Below, one piece after another: positions 1 through 10,835 of a stretch of DNA of 64,000 nucleotides. The stretch spans positions 23,600,365-23,664,364 of the forward strand of contig NC_092678.1 in assembly GCF_964355755.1 (NCBI RefSeq), read 5' to 3'. The translations under genes were made by a program, and so were the position numbers. The stretch comes from Antedon mediterranea. Lineage: Eukaryota; Echinodermata; Crinoidea; Comatulida; Antedonidae. The notes under the pieces were generated by a model that was not told where the DNA came from, searched no databases, and saw only the letters and a program-made list of their open reading frames with translations. The first letter of the stretch is position 1, and each line of letters begins with the position of its first letter.

Positions 1-1627
1 TGATTCCGCAATAGACCGCATACTTTAACTTTATTTGATCAATTGAATACAGTGTCTGATTAAGCCTGAGCATTGTTTTCTTTACCGAAGTTTCAAAATA
101 AAATGTTTAGGCCTTGTTACAGTGTTCCCATTCTACTTTTGTATAGGCCTAAGTAACTGCTTAAAGTTTAATTTATGTTTTCTAAAGTATTAAGACGTTT
201 ATGGTATCTCGTAAAGATGAAAACGAGGCTCCGGTGATTAGATTTTGTTGGTGTATTATCTCACCTTGCTAACGTCTCTGTCAACGGTGTCTTATTTACT
301 GTCTATAAGTTGGATGTCAAACTTGTTAATATCAAGACGTGTTGCTTTAAAATATTACTGTTGGTGAAATAGTTACTGTTCAGGGGGTAATCTAACGAGT
401 ATTAAGTATAGATATATTTTGACCATGATGTTTGGAGAAAAAAAAGAAAGAAAACAGTTATCTTTTAAAACAATATTAACTTACTAAGAAAAAAACCCCG
501 CCTACAATGTTTGGTGTATGTAACCTTTGTGGTGAAATAATTTCGCAGGTCTCTGTGTTTACTAACGCTACAGAATTGGCATTTTGAAACAACAAAACGT
601 GATATTCTCTTGTTTTATATGTGATTAGTTATTATTAGAGTCATTCACTGACAGATTTTAATCTGATGTTTTCCGACACAATAGCTATATACATGATCAT
701 ACTGTTCGGGCTTACTTTATAATTGCGTCAAGTGGTACATTATTTACCAATCATGTTTTGTTGTTTTATACTTCACACTCAGTAATATTGTTTGTTGCTA
801 TGCTTGCTATGTTTATTGTTGTCAAGTAAAGGATTATGGATGGTTTAATATTTCGAGATTTCATTCCTCGATGGTCAGAGTACAGTATTTAACTGTCCGG
901 ATTTCCCAAATGTTCCTTTTTAGATTGTTGTTTTTGTTACTTTGTTTGATATGTCAGTGGTGTATTTTTTTAAAGGAATCTCACCTCGTAGGCCTATTAA
1001 TGGCAAATCATTCAATGGTTTACCCAACAAGTTATACAAATTAGGGCCTACAAAAAAAAACAACCCTGGAGGTCCGTGATAAAACTATGGAAACAAGAGA
1101 AAATACCCTGTACATATTTTCACCAATTAAACAACAGGAAAAAAGAAATAGTTTCAGTAAACATTTACAAACAGAACTCAACGATTCTGGCATAACAACT
1201 GTCAATTGTAAGACATTAATAAACTTTCTTTTGTGTTTTTAGCTAGAAACAAAAGGGAGCAATTGAAATATAAACAATGCACTGGTAACGCCTAACTGAC
1301 TTTAGTAATGCTTGCTTAATTTATTTCAGAATGGGCCTCATCACAGACCTATTACTTACTTAAAATAGGCCTATAACTGTACTTTATTAATACGACCCAT
1401 TACATAATAATGGATCGATCCCATAATAATTAATATATGATCTGACACGGGGTACGATTTACAAACTTGATGAAAATAAAATCCTATTTTTGTATATTTC
1501 GTTGAAATGAGTTTAACATTTATTTATTTAAGTTCTATCCTACCATGCGCACTTATTCTGTCTATTTGTTGTTATACCTCAAAAGCTACTATTAAAAGAA
1601 CCCATACTTAAGTAATGTTATACTTAC
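1..1627 (-). other. Intron 1 of the Wnt-like gene (partial)
   Basis: This AT-rich stretch lies downstream, on the minus strand, of the signal-peptide exon. Its first intronic bases (plus 1622-1627, minus GTAAGT) form a consensus splice donor. I found no second Wnt exon (no cysteine-rich open segment) on the minus strand here, so exon 2 should lie left of the window. Several AGGCCT palindromes occur (for example near 142, 990 and 1369). No other structure is visible. Confidence 0.5.
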
Positions 1628-1719
1628 CACCACGTCGCATCCAGACTTTGTGAAGTGTGGCTTTGAGGGAAAAGTAAGATAATAAATATCCACAGAAACT
1701 GGGCCAGCTCAGATGCCAT
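1628..1719 (-). CDS. Wnt5: First coding exon of a Wnt ligand, probably Wnt5 (partial)
   Basis: Read on the minus strand from ATG at 1719, the exon encodes MASELAQFLW, then a hydrophobic IFIILLF core, then PQSHTSQSLDATW and a split second Trp codon (TG at the exon end). A consensus donor GTAAGT follows at 1627-1622. The product is a cleavable signal peptide followed by the mature N-terminus. An in-frame stop (minus TAG, plus 1807-1809) precedes the ATG with no other in-frame ATG between, and the context AAATATGG is reasonable, so the start is well supported. Known: several Wnt genes (Wnt1, Wnt3, Wnt5) have a first coding exon that is a signal peptide ending at a WW pair. The neighbours FBXL14 and ERC are the vertebrate neighbours of WNT5B. 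Inference: this is Wnt5, a secreted palmitoylated ligand acting through Frizzled/Ror receptors. The conserved cysteine-rich body is outside the window, so another Wnt or another secreted protein is not excluded. Confidence 0.6.
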
Positions 1720-1914
1720 ATTTTTTTTTATAATTCTTCCTTTCAATAATCCTTCGAATGTCAATAATCTTATGACGATTGCATTTGTATAAATCCTCGT
1801 TAGTAACTACTTCGTCGCCGTGATAATCCCACAACACGTCCAATGACAATTCCTGTCCCCCAGTTCCGTTTGGTTACTGCTGCCGCTGCACACTCTGAAA
1901 GATTAATGACGTCA
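1720..1914 (-). promoter_or_regulatory. 5' UTR and possible promoter of the Wnt-like gene
   Basis: Upstream of the start codon the sequence is more GC-rich than its surroundings. A perfect cAMP-response-type palindrome TGACGTCA lies at 1907-1914. On the minus strand AATCTTTCAG ends just before 1894, so this could also be a 3' splice site bounding a 5' UTR exon of 1628-1894. The sequence alone does not decide between a transcription start and a splice acceptor. Confidence 0.3.
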
Positions 1915-4030
1915 TAATTAGTCTCCGTCCAGAGGTGGTTTACGTCAATAAACATGTCGCAAACATAGGTGGCGTTCTGATGATTTGTGTAGTACCTGCG
2001 TGTTAATGGGTATTTGGTATCGGTGTTGTAAGTTGATTGGATACTGTATTAAATTTAACTTTCATCAAATAATTTTGACTTAACATCAATATACAATATA
2101 TACGTTCGGCAAATACATTTAACTAAATTGCAAACAAAACAAACATGATCGTCTGTGCCAGTAATTTGTGTCTCTTTAAAAATTCTTCAAAGTTATAAAC
2201 TAAATTTATTTGACTGCTTTTTAAACTGTGAATATAAATAAGATTATCCCCGGACGCCGAAAGAGTAGTATTTTCCGAAAATGTGGCATCTCTCTTTCTA
2301 GCTGTACGTTTACTTTATGTCAACTTTTTGATTTAGTATTTCTTTTATTTCATAAGAGAGAGGGCAAGCCAGTAGGCCTACCTTTGGATCCGATATAGAT
2401 ACTATACTGTTTTAGGTTTTTCCTTAATAGTATTTCCTATGAGAGGACAGCCAGTAGGCCTACCTCCTTTGGATCCGATATGGATACTATAATGTTTGTT
2501 CCACGCTGGAACTACTACGAGACCTATAAAATACAAAATCAACATTTTTCTTAAGTTATCATGCAATATGTTTTTGTTTATCGTACTATGACCTAACTCC
2601 CTTTAGATAAGATGGTGTATGTGGGTCAATGAATCAATATTAATTTTCAGTATCAGTTAGGCCTATCAATGTGCTATTTATTTATCTTTTTGATAAATTA
2701 TGGCACGATCATTTACATTTGTATACGTTGAATTGTGTTTATATATTTTATGTTGTTTAAGAAAATAAAAATTGGATAGGGAGAAGCTGAGAGGGATACG
2801 CACCACCACAAGCCCCTCATGATACCGTTTCGTCTGCATTTCTGCCCAAAAGATTTACTTTAATCTCACCATCTGTGACGTAATACAATTACAGTGACGT
2901 TTGGAAGGGGGATGGGGGGGGGGAGGCAAAGGGGTTTAACTTGCATAACTTGTAACTCTTTTAATCCACGTATTTGCTGTATTGTTAGGCCTACGCAGGC
3001 ATACGTCATCGTTATAAATTTAACAAAGTTTTAACCAAGTATTTTAATTGGCATTGATATATGTATTTTACAATTAAATTTTCTGATGTTGACCGCACGT
3101 ACATATATATTAACCTTTGAACTTTTCCCTGGTGACGATTCATTTTATAGCTGTCATAGGTGTGATAAAACATTTAAAACCTATCATGTTTGTATTTTCC
3201 AGGGAAATTCTGTACCGTCGATGTACGAAAAATAAGTTCGAATGAATGCTGCCCTCAATGTCGGAAATGTTGAAACTCCCACACGTTGTATTGCGGTAAG
3301 TTATGACGATGAAAGATTGTACTTTTTAGATTTTCGGCCAAAAAATATATACTTGTTAAGCGTCAACCTCTGAATAAATAAAAAAAAAACACTATAGTCT
3401 TATTTGTATTACCATTTTTACATAAACTGATACCAACATGTAGCCTACAAATGAATGATACAAACATTTTCAACTTCAAGAAAACCATTTAGCTTAATGC
3501 AATGAAATTGAATTTTTAGTTGTGTTTTTTGGTCATTTAAAAAAGGTTAAATTAAAAAAACAGAGGCGGCTCGAAAATCAAGAGAGGGAGGTGACGTTTA
3601 ATTTAAGTATATATTTTTTGGTCTTATCTTGGTTGCAGTATTTGTAATATGTTCTTTTAAATGTTTTTACCACACCGTTTACCTTAAACGGATAGCGTTT
3701 AGGTGTCACGCGTATAAGTCTTCGTCTATAGTTTACATCCACGGGCCTGGAAGCACTGTAGGCTTACTGTCATTTGACCGTACTTTGACTAAAAAAATCC
3801 CACGAGATGTTCCGCACTCTGCACTCAGTGCTGTAGGCCTAATTTGTTATTTCACTAATTATACAGATTCCTCTCACGCAACGATTTAGACGTCGGGTTA
3901 TGATAAGTCGACGTAATCAAAGCGTAAGGAGTACCGGTACGTTGGGCATGGGCTTGGTTGACCAATCACAAGCAAACATTCGGATAATGCATCGCTGTGA
4001 TTGGTTAAATTGCTTACGTCGCGCTTATCT
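1915..4030. other. Wnt/FBXL14 intergenic region, left part
   Basis: No gene is supported. It contains an imperfect local direct duplication (about 2343-2413 and 2429-2496) sharing an AGTAGGCCTACC core followed by TTTGGATCCGATAT. A short G-rich tract lies near 2905-2930, and a small open frame at 3629-3889 has no recognisable motif. At 3930-4020 there is a partial copy of the CAATCACAAGC-containing MITE found complete just to the right. Because it sits between two divergent genes it may hold regulatory DNA, but no specific enhancer can be read from one sequence. Confidence 0.4.
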
Positions 4031-4033
4031 CGG

Positions 4034-4200
4034 AGCTTGGTTCCCACTAGAACGTAACGCAAGGACGTAAACGCAACGCAAGCGTTTTAACCAATGACAA
4101 GCGAAGTTATAGACAGTTAGCAATCACAAGCAAATAAGCCATCGCTTGTGATTGGTCAATTCACTTGCGTTGCGTTGCGTCGCTAGTGGGAACCACGCTT
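4034..4200 (+). mobile_element. MITE-like inverted-repeat element, family A copy 1
   Basis: The element begins GCTTGGTTCCCACTAG and ends with the inverted form CTAGTGGGAACCACGCTT. Inside the termini are arrays of ACGCAACGCAA and internal inverted CAATCACAAGC/GCTTGTGATTG blocks. It has no coding capacity. It is almost identical, in inverted orientation, to the copy at 25586-25768, differing by about one substitution and a 13-base indel. This fits a short non-autonomous DNA transposon; the superfamily is not assignable from the termini alone. Confidence 0.7.
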
Positions 4201-7200
4201 TACGTCCTAATCACCAACTTTACGGTATCAGATTACGTAATATGTGCGTTTAATAGTTAAGTGTTCACACAATACAGGAACCATGATTTCGTAATTCACG
4301 ACTAAATAGCATTGGCCTACTACATGGTCTGGAAGTAATCTTGTAAGGGCTTATCTTTCACCGGCATGAGGCTTGTTGGCTGACCCCTAACTTTACTTCT
4401 GACTGTTGCCCTCGAGTAAATTTTCCACATTCTGTGGACTCGAAAGTTTGTTAGAATCTTGATGATCCAGGAGGAAAATGAAAGAAATCTTAAGGTTGAT
4501 TTATTAGATTATTTTAGTCAATCGTACGGTTATTATGGAAGAAGAAAACACGGAAAGAAAGAGCATAACTGTGGAACATTGGCCCATAGTGAAGGAATTT
4601 CACGAACCTGAGAACATGGATGCATTAGTCCTAAACACTGGTGATCAAACAGAATGAGTACCGTTTATTTGAAAGAGCGTTATAAAAGTTTGAAGATATG
4701 TTTTCTATCTAATTAAAAAAAAACAAAAAACAAAAATCAAATTTTAAAAATAAACCGTAATTTAATACGCCCACTCAATCCTGAATCAGCATGACATTAT
4801 ATCTTTGATTTGTAAGATTAATAAAAAGCTAGAAAGACATATTTTGGGGAGAAAAGATTGACTTAACGATGTCTTTGTTTATCAGAGAATGGCTGCTGCC
4901 CGGGAAGCACCCGTGTGACTCACAACCTCCCGGTATAGTATGCGTGGTGGTTAGTTGATAGCCTTTACCTACTCCACTAACCTTAAAACGCATCACCACC
5001 CACAACCTCTAACGAATTATATAACTTCCGTATCCAAACCCAGACACTGTTGTCAATCAGAATTAAGATAAATTAATAAATTGGCAATACTCCCCGACCT
5101 GTGAAACCGATCTAGTCGGTAATAAAAATGGCCTTTGACAAAAAATGAAACAAATTGTAAACGCCTAGAACATGGAGTACATACGGCTAATACAGTGTTT
5201 GATAATAATAATATCATTCTTGCAGAGTTTTAAAGATATAAGAGGAAACTTAAAATTTATATATTTAAAAAAGACAATACACAAACATAATAAAATTGTT
5301 TATTTATCAAAATGATTATGTTTTGAAATGAAATAAAGGTGAGTGAACCTCACAAAAGAGAAAAAAAATCTCATTCAAACGTGGTTTAATTAGGAAGATA
5401 AAAAGAAGATTTTAGCACATAACTGTAAAAGTCGAAATATTTCGTAACCCGGTGATTACGTATAGGCCTACACCATTTGAAAAAAAACAAAATTTAAGTG
5501 AACCAAATTTTACGACTGAGTCACTTAGGTCCAAAATATAATTTTTTAAAAGAGCAAAGGCGCTCATTGCTTTATGTTGTGGTTAAATGTGTCATAAAAA
5601 CTCAGCTAAAATTCTTCTGTCAGTGTCTACCTAAGAACAACGCTAGCATAGATCTGAAGTGTGTGGTAAGCCGCGGAAACGTAGTAGTAGCTTGTTCCAA
5701 ATCAATATTTTAAGGCAAGAAGGGGAACCCAGATCAATAAACAGACACGCGCCATATTGAATATGATATCCCATCTAATCTACATCATCCAGTTGGCATT
5801 AAATTAATGAAATAATTTTAAAAAGCAATATTGCATGGTATGAGACGCTTATTTAAAGAGTACATACCACCGGTACACACATTGAAGTGTTCAACGCCGG
5901 GCGGCGCGTACGTTCAAACGCGCGCGATCGACACTGACAAAAATGTGTGAAACTCGAGCGGTTGAATTTGTGTAGGCCGCGCCTACAAGAAGTCTTCAAG
6001 ATAGTTTAACAGAGCCATGTATAGGCAAATTTCCCCCATTACTCATTGGGTTTGGAATACATTATTATTGCATTTCCCTACCGATAATATACCACCTACC
6101 TACTGGCGATTCCTTAATGAATGATCTCATAGACAATGAACAAAAAATATATATGCAGTCCTTAGGCCTATTATAAGTGATAAGATTAGTAAGTGTACAG
6201 TATAAAGTGGTAACGTTATGGTCCAAGTCGGTATGAGTTGGTTATACCTTTATTGTATAGGCTATGATGCAGGGCATTGTATGTGTATAACAAGGACACG
6301 AATAGGCTACTATATAAAACAAGAAAATTAAAAAAGAAAGGAAAAAAATAATAGATTTAAAACAAATTTGCAAGTCACAAATTAATTCGTAAAACGGTAG
6401 ATATTTTAGCCCGATAACGTATTATCTTCTGATGCAGGTTTTGCGCCTGCGTAATTCTAAATCCTGCCGCATCATTCTTGAAAGCGTAACTCATTTAGTC
6501 TTTGAGCAGAAATTTCCTGACTGTAATTTCGTCCCAAATAATCTAATTATTGTGATTACTAGGCCTCTAGATTTCCAATGCTGCTTTACCGTATGGTCAT
6601 GCCTAAGACAGGATAACCCCCAACATGAGCAAAGTGGCAGGTGGGCACCTTTAATTTTCAGGCTTGTGCCATTTTCTTTGGCATTATTATATTATAGAAT
6701 TTACTCATATAACCAATCTTGCGATATAACCGGCCTATACGTACATATCCAATACCGTATATACGCGTATAAAACCGACACGCTCAAAGCAGATGAACGC
6801 GCGCGTAAACTAATGTTATTTCACGCGCTTTAAAAGACTTTGGAGCATAATTGTTTAAATAGCCGTGCATTATAATATGATACAGGTGTAACATTATGTT
6901 TATTATCTTTAATAACATCGATATACTGTAGTTTCAAAATGGCATTATAGAACGGTAATGATGGCTCACCTTCATTAAAATATGGATGATATACGTGCCA
7001 ATCATAACCACATCCGCCTCCTTAAAAAGAAACAAGGGGGTTTACAGCTTACCGCTAGCACGGCATCATGACTCTGGGAGTTCGTATTCCCAAACATCCA
7101 TAACTTTAGGCTATAAATAATCTAGGAATCATTGGGATAATCGAAGTAGGATGTCGTTGTAATGTTTTATTTATGATGCCGTTGTTTTTCATCATCTATT

Positions 7201-8160
7201 TTTGTTTATCGCTGATCTAAATCGAGGAAGGCTTTTCGAACTTGGAACAAATATTTTAATAATTTATTTACAATGTTGGTTAATTGTGCCAAGTCATCAT
7301 GTATTCGATTCATATCTTTTCTGTCACGACTGATTATCATGGATATAGTGCAGTGGTATAATGATAACCAGTCGATGTATATTATAGAAAAATAGACATA
7401 TTTATAAATAAAAATAAAAATAAAAAATAAAAATAAAATACTGGAATTCAAATAACGCATAGTAAATATAAATTTCCCGACCAAAAATTGTGGTAATGAT
7501 GATCTTTTTTTTTTTAAAATAGAACGCTTTTTAGAAATAATACGGTAACGCTTTAAAATACGCTGGAACATAAATGCCATTTTCAACATAGATAATGTAT
7601 AAGCTTAACAAAAAATAAAGATAGAAAAAATAAGACGTGGAAAATGTTAACATTGATATTTGATATAATAAAAAACTTGAAAGAAAAAGAAAACTGCGAA
7701 TTGTTAAATAAAAAAATATATCTGTACGCCTATTTAGAAACAGTTTTATGTTTAAAAGTCAATTATGACTTTTATGTGTTTAAAAGTGTTTTCACCAATG
7801 AATAAATTAAGAACCAAATTAAGAACATTTTGTGGCTAAACCCGCTTAAATTATAAGAACATTTGGTGAAAAATCTACTGGTTTTTAATATAGTGTAGTT
7901 TAGTCAAGTAAACAGAGGCCTACTTCTTCCTCGCTTGTGAATTGGTTCGTTGTTCAGAGGCATATTTTTCAATACAAAGCAAATTGTTATTTTATTAAAA
8001 GTCTAATCGCTAATCGCTACATAAATTAGATAAGTTTATCAACCAATAACTATTAACAATTCTTGAGTACTCTAAGGAAAATCTATTCAAACGCGATAAT
8101 ATATAATGTAAATCCACTCCATAAGTTCCTCCACTGATGGTAATGTAAACCAGTTGTTGT
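4201..8160. other. Wnt/FBXL14 intergenic region, right part
   Basis: This is AT-rich sequence with no supportable gene. Open frames at 6432-6833 (plus, 133 codons) and 7206-7589 (minus, 127 codons) lack recognisable domains; the second runs through an AAAAT-rich low-complexity tract (about 7400-7440) that produces a fake Phe/Ile-rich membrane segment. A modest GC-richer block with CpG-containing words lies at 5885-5990. AGGCCT palindromes recur near 5465, 6172 and 7917. Confidence 0.4.
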
Positions 8161-8164
8161 TTTA

Positions 8165-8302
8165 CTTAACCAATCACAGACCGGTACGAGACTCACGTGG
8201 CCCAGAAAAATGCCTAACCACGTGACATCATAGAGTGAATGTTTTTCAGCTGCCGCGTCGCAGGCCGCTGGTGGGCCGTGTGTGTGGATTGCTCAGTTTA
8301 AA
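8165..8302 (+). promoter_or_regulatory. FBXL14 proximal promoter and 5' UTR
   Basis: Immediately upstream of the FBXL14 start codon are an inverted-CAAT-compatible ACCAATCAC box (CCAAT at 8170-8174), two CACGTG E-boxes at 8194-8199 and 8219-8224 spaced 25 bases apart, and a local rise in GC (about 8250-8280). CACGTG is the classic site of USF/Myc/MiT-family bHLH factors. No TATA box is obvious. The transcription start is not determinable; a TTTTTCAG at about 8242-8249 could alternatively be a splice acceptor for an upstream noncoding exon. Confidence 0.45.
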
Positions 8303-9493
8303 ATGTCCGCTGAAATACACATTTCATGTTTATTTCCCGAGATTTTGGCAATGATATTTAGCTATTTAGATGTACGTGAAAAAGGTAGATCTGCCCAGGT
8401 GTGCCGGGCTTGGAGAGACGCTGCTTACCATCGGTCCGTTTGGAGAGGCGTTGAAGCTAAGCTTCACTTACGAAGGGCGAACCCGTCTTTGTTTCCTAGC
8501 TTAGTCGCCCGTGGTATTCAACGAGTTCAAATCCTGAGCCTAAGACGAAGCCTGAGTTATGTTGTACAAGGAATGCCTAATATCCAATGCTTGAATTTGA
8601 GTGGATGTTATAATTTAACTGATAATGGACTAGGACATGCGTTCACACGACTGATACCATCATTGACTGTTTTGAATTTAAGTCTTTGTAAACAAATTAC
8701 AGATTCTAGTTTAGGACGAATAGCACAAAATCTGAAAGGCCTTGAATATCTCGATCTTGCCGGGTGTAGCAATATTACAAACACAGGACTGTTATGGATA
8801 GCATGGGGCCTACCGAAATTGAAACATTTAAATTTACGGAGTTGTCGACACATTTCTGACATGGGAATCGCACACATTGCTGGTGTCAGTGGGAATGAAA
8901 GTGAAGGGAATAAATTGTTGGAGGTTCTTGTATTGCAAGACTGTCAAAAGTTAACGGACTCAGCGTTATCGAGCGTGGCAAGGGGGTTACTTCGTCTACG
9001 CAGTGTTAACTTAAGTTTCTGTTGCGGTATCACAGATACCGGTATGTTGGACCTGTCTAGAATGCCTAGCCTACGAGAAGTCAACCTCCGCAGCTGCGAT
9101 AATATCAGCGATATGGGAATTGCGCATTTGGCTGAATCGGGCTCGCATTTCAACGCCATCGACGTTAGTTTTTGCGATAAAGTTGGAGATCCGGCGTTAA
9201 ATCATATCGCTCAAGGGATGAAGAATCTTAACAGTATCAGCCTCAGTTCGTGCCAAATTACAGATAACGGTTTGGAGAGACTTGTTAAAAGTTTACAAGA
9301 AATAACGACATTGAATATTGGACAATGTGGATTGATCAGCGACCGTGGTCTCGCTCTTATTGCGCAGTATTTAAAACAATTGAAATGTATTGATTTATAC
9401 GGCTGTACAAAAATTACAACTGTTGGTTTGGAAAAAATTATGCAGCTCCCTTGCTTATCTGTTTTGAATCTTGGTCTTTGGCATAGACGGTAG
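8303..9493 (+). CDS. FBXL14: F-box/LRR-repeat protein 14 (FBXL14)
   Basis: This 396-residue single-exon frame starts at the ATG within AAAATGTCC; the frame opens slightly upstream but with no earlier ATG. The N-terminus (HISCLFPEILAMIFSYLDV, then VCRAWRDAAYHRSVWRGV, residues about 5-50) is the F-box that docks on Skp1 of an SCF ubiquitin ligase. Residues about 60-75 (RRANPSLFPSL) are near-invariant among FBXL14 proteins. From about residue 80 to the end run AMN1-type leucine-rich repeats, about eleven, with the pattern LNLSxCxxITDxGL, for example LNLSGCYNLTDNGLG and LRSCDNISDMGI. Known: FBXL14 (fly Partner of paired) targets Snail-family and other transcription factors for proteasomal degradation. 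Length is close to the vertebrate protein. Oddity: the end is LNLGLWHRR then stop, replacing the short MTD-containing tail of vertebrate FBXL14. A weak donor-like GTAGAA overlaps the stop, so a tiny terminal exon could exist. The gene is divergent from the Wnt-like gene and convergent with ERC. Confidence 0.95.
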   Translation: MSAEIHISCLFPEILAMIFSYLDVREKGRSAQVCRAWRDAAYHRSVWRGVEAKLHLRRANPSLFPSLVARGIQRVQILSLRRSLSYVVQGMPNIQCLNLSGCYNLTDNGLGHAFTRLIPSLTVLNLSLCKQITDSSLGRIAQNLKGLEYLDLAGCSNITNTGLLWIAWGLPKLKHLNLRSCRHISDMGIAHIAGVSGNESEGNKLLEVLVLQDCQKLTDSALSSVARGLLRLRSVNLSFCCGITDTGMLDLSRMPSLREVNLRSCDNISDMGIAHLAESGSHFNAIDVSFCDKVGDPALNHIAQGMKNLNSISLSSCQITDNGLERLVKSLQEITTLNIGQCGLISDRGLALIAQYLKQLKCIDLYGCTKITTVGLEKIMQLPCLSVLNLGLWHRR

Positions 9494-10835
9494 AAAAAGA
9501 AACACAGATTTGTTGAAAGGAGGATATATTAAGCGGGTAAACAAACAGTTTTATTGTTTGAAGAATACTGAAATATTCTAGTGAATGGGTTTTTGAAAGG
9601 TTTTTATGTTCTACTATGGCTTTACATCTAATTGTAGTGATCACAATCCAGTATACATAGTTGTTCTGATATTTTTACCCTCGGGGATCAAATAGCAGAG
9701 GAGTGGAAATAATAGAGCATGCAAAGTGCATTTTGGGGCTAGCAAACCATGCTAGATCCCCTACAGTCATAGGTCAAGGCCTAACTAAAGCACAGGCTGA
9801 AATCAGTTGATGATGATGCAAAATAGTTTATAGTATTTAAAGTAGGGTTTATATCCCTGTATTTAATATTTGTAAAAACGTAAATCGATTAGGCTATTAC
9901 AATATTGTACATTTAAAAACATAATTATTAATTTTAAACACACATTTCATGAATTGAATGTTATGGTATATTAAGACTTGACTTTATAATATTACAGTAT
10001 TTCAAGCATGTCAAGCATGGTAAATACCTGTATCAGTGGCTTTGTTTTGACCTATGACCTATTCATCTTATGAAAGGTGGTAGGACAAAAAGGCCTCGTT
10101 TGATAATAGCAGAATATAAAAGAGTCTTTAGCAGCATTCAACACACTTTTGTGAGTGTGTTTTAACAAAGTAGTGTGGGCCATTGAGTTATTTAAGCAGT
10201 CTTTAAATGAATAGAACAAGCATCATACATACTTTGTGATTACAGTAATTACCATTAGACTGCTATCTATTACTATTAGTGCTATAAAGGACCATGCCAA
10301 TATCATTGTACTGCATTAACTACAATATTTAGCCTTGTATATATTATATGCAATAATTTAGCAAATCATTTGGTTATCATACACACTCTTTATTGCAGTT
10401 AGTGCCTCTTATAACTTATATATTGTTGAAATAAACTAAAGTCATGTTACTGCAGTAAGTGAATGCAGATCAGAATTTTCACATATTATAATAATAATAA
10501 TTAATATCCATATATTGTTCTTCCAAAACGATTAATTATACAATTTTATTTCATTTTTAATGTTCTTATTAAATGGATTTAAAAAACAAAAACTCCAAAC
10601 TGGATTTTGGGGTTGAAATTGAAATGTTAGATTCGAAAATATAAATTAATTTCATATTTTATAAATGATTACTTGGCGAGAATAAGTGCATATATTATTA
10701 TTTTTGCATCTAAAATTTAATTTGAAGCCTTGTAATGCCAAATGGCATTTGATGCCATGTATTGTATTATAATGTTTTGGAAATGTATCCAAAGCTCTGA
10801 CCAAAGTTTTAATTTTTCAATAAAAATATAAACTT
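9494..10835 (+). other. FBXL14 3' UTR (inferred extent)
   Basis: Plus-strand sequence after the stop lacks other features and carries two canonical poly(A) signals, AATAAA at 10430-10435 and AATAAA at 10819-10824, giving two plausible transcript ends. It is strongly AT-rich, as expected of a 3' UTR. No coding frame is supported. Confidence 0.45.

Noticed and set aside
6432-6833. 133-codon plus frame
   Set aside because: Longest non-repeat frame apart from FBXL14, but no recognisable domain, mixed composition and no splice or promoter signals; probably chance.
7206-7589. 127-codon minus frame with an apparent membrane segment
   Set aside because: The membrane segment comes from an AAAAT low-complexity tract; no family recognised.
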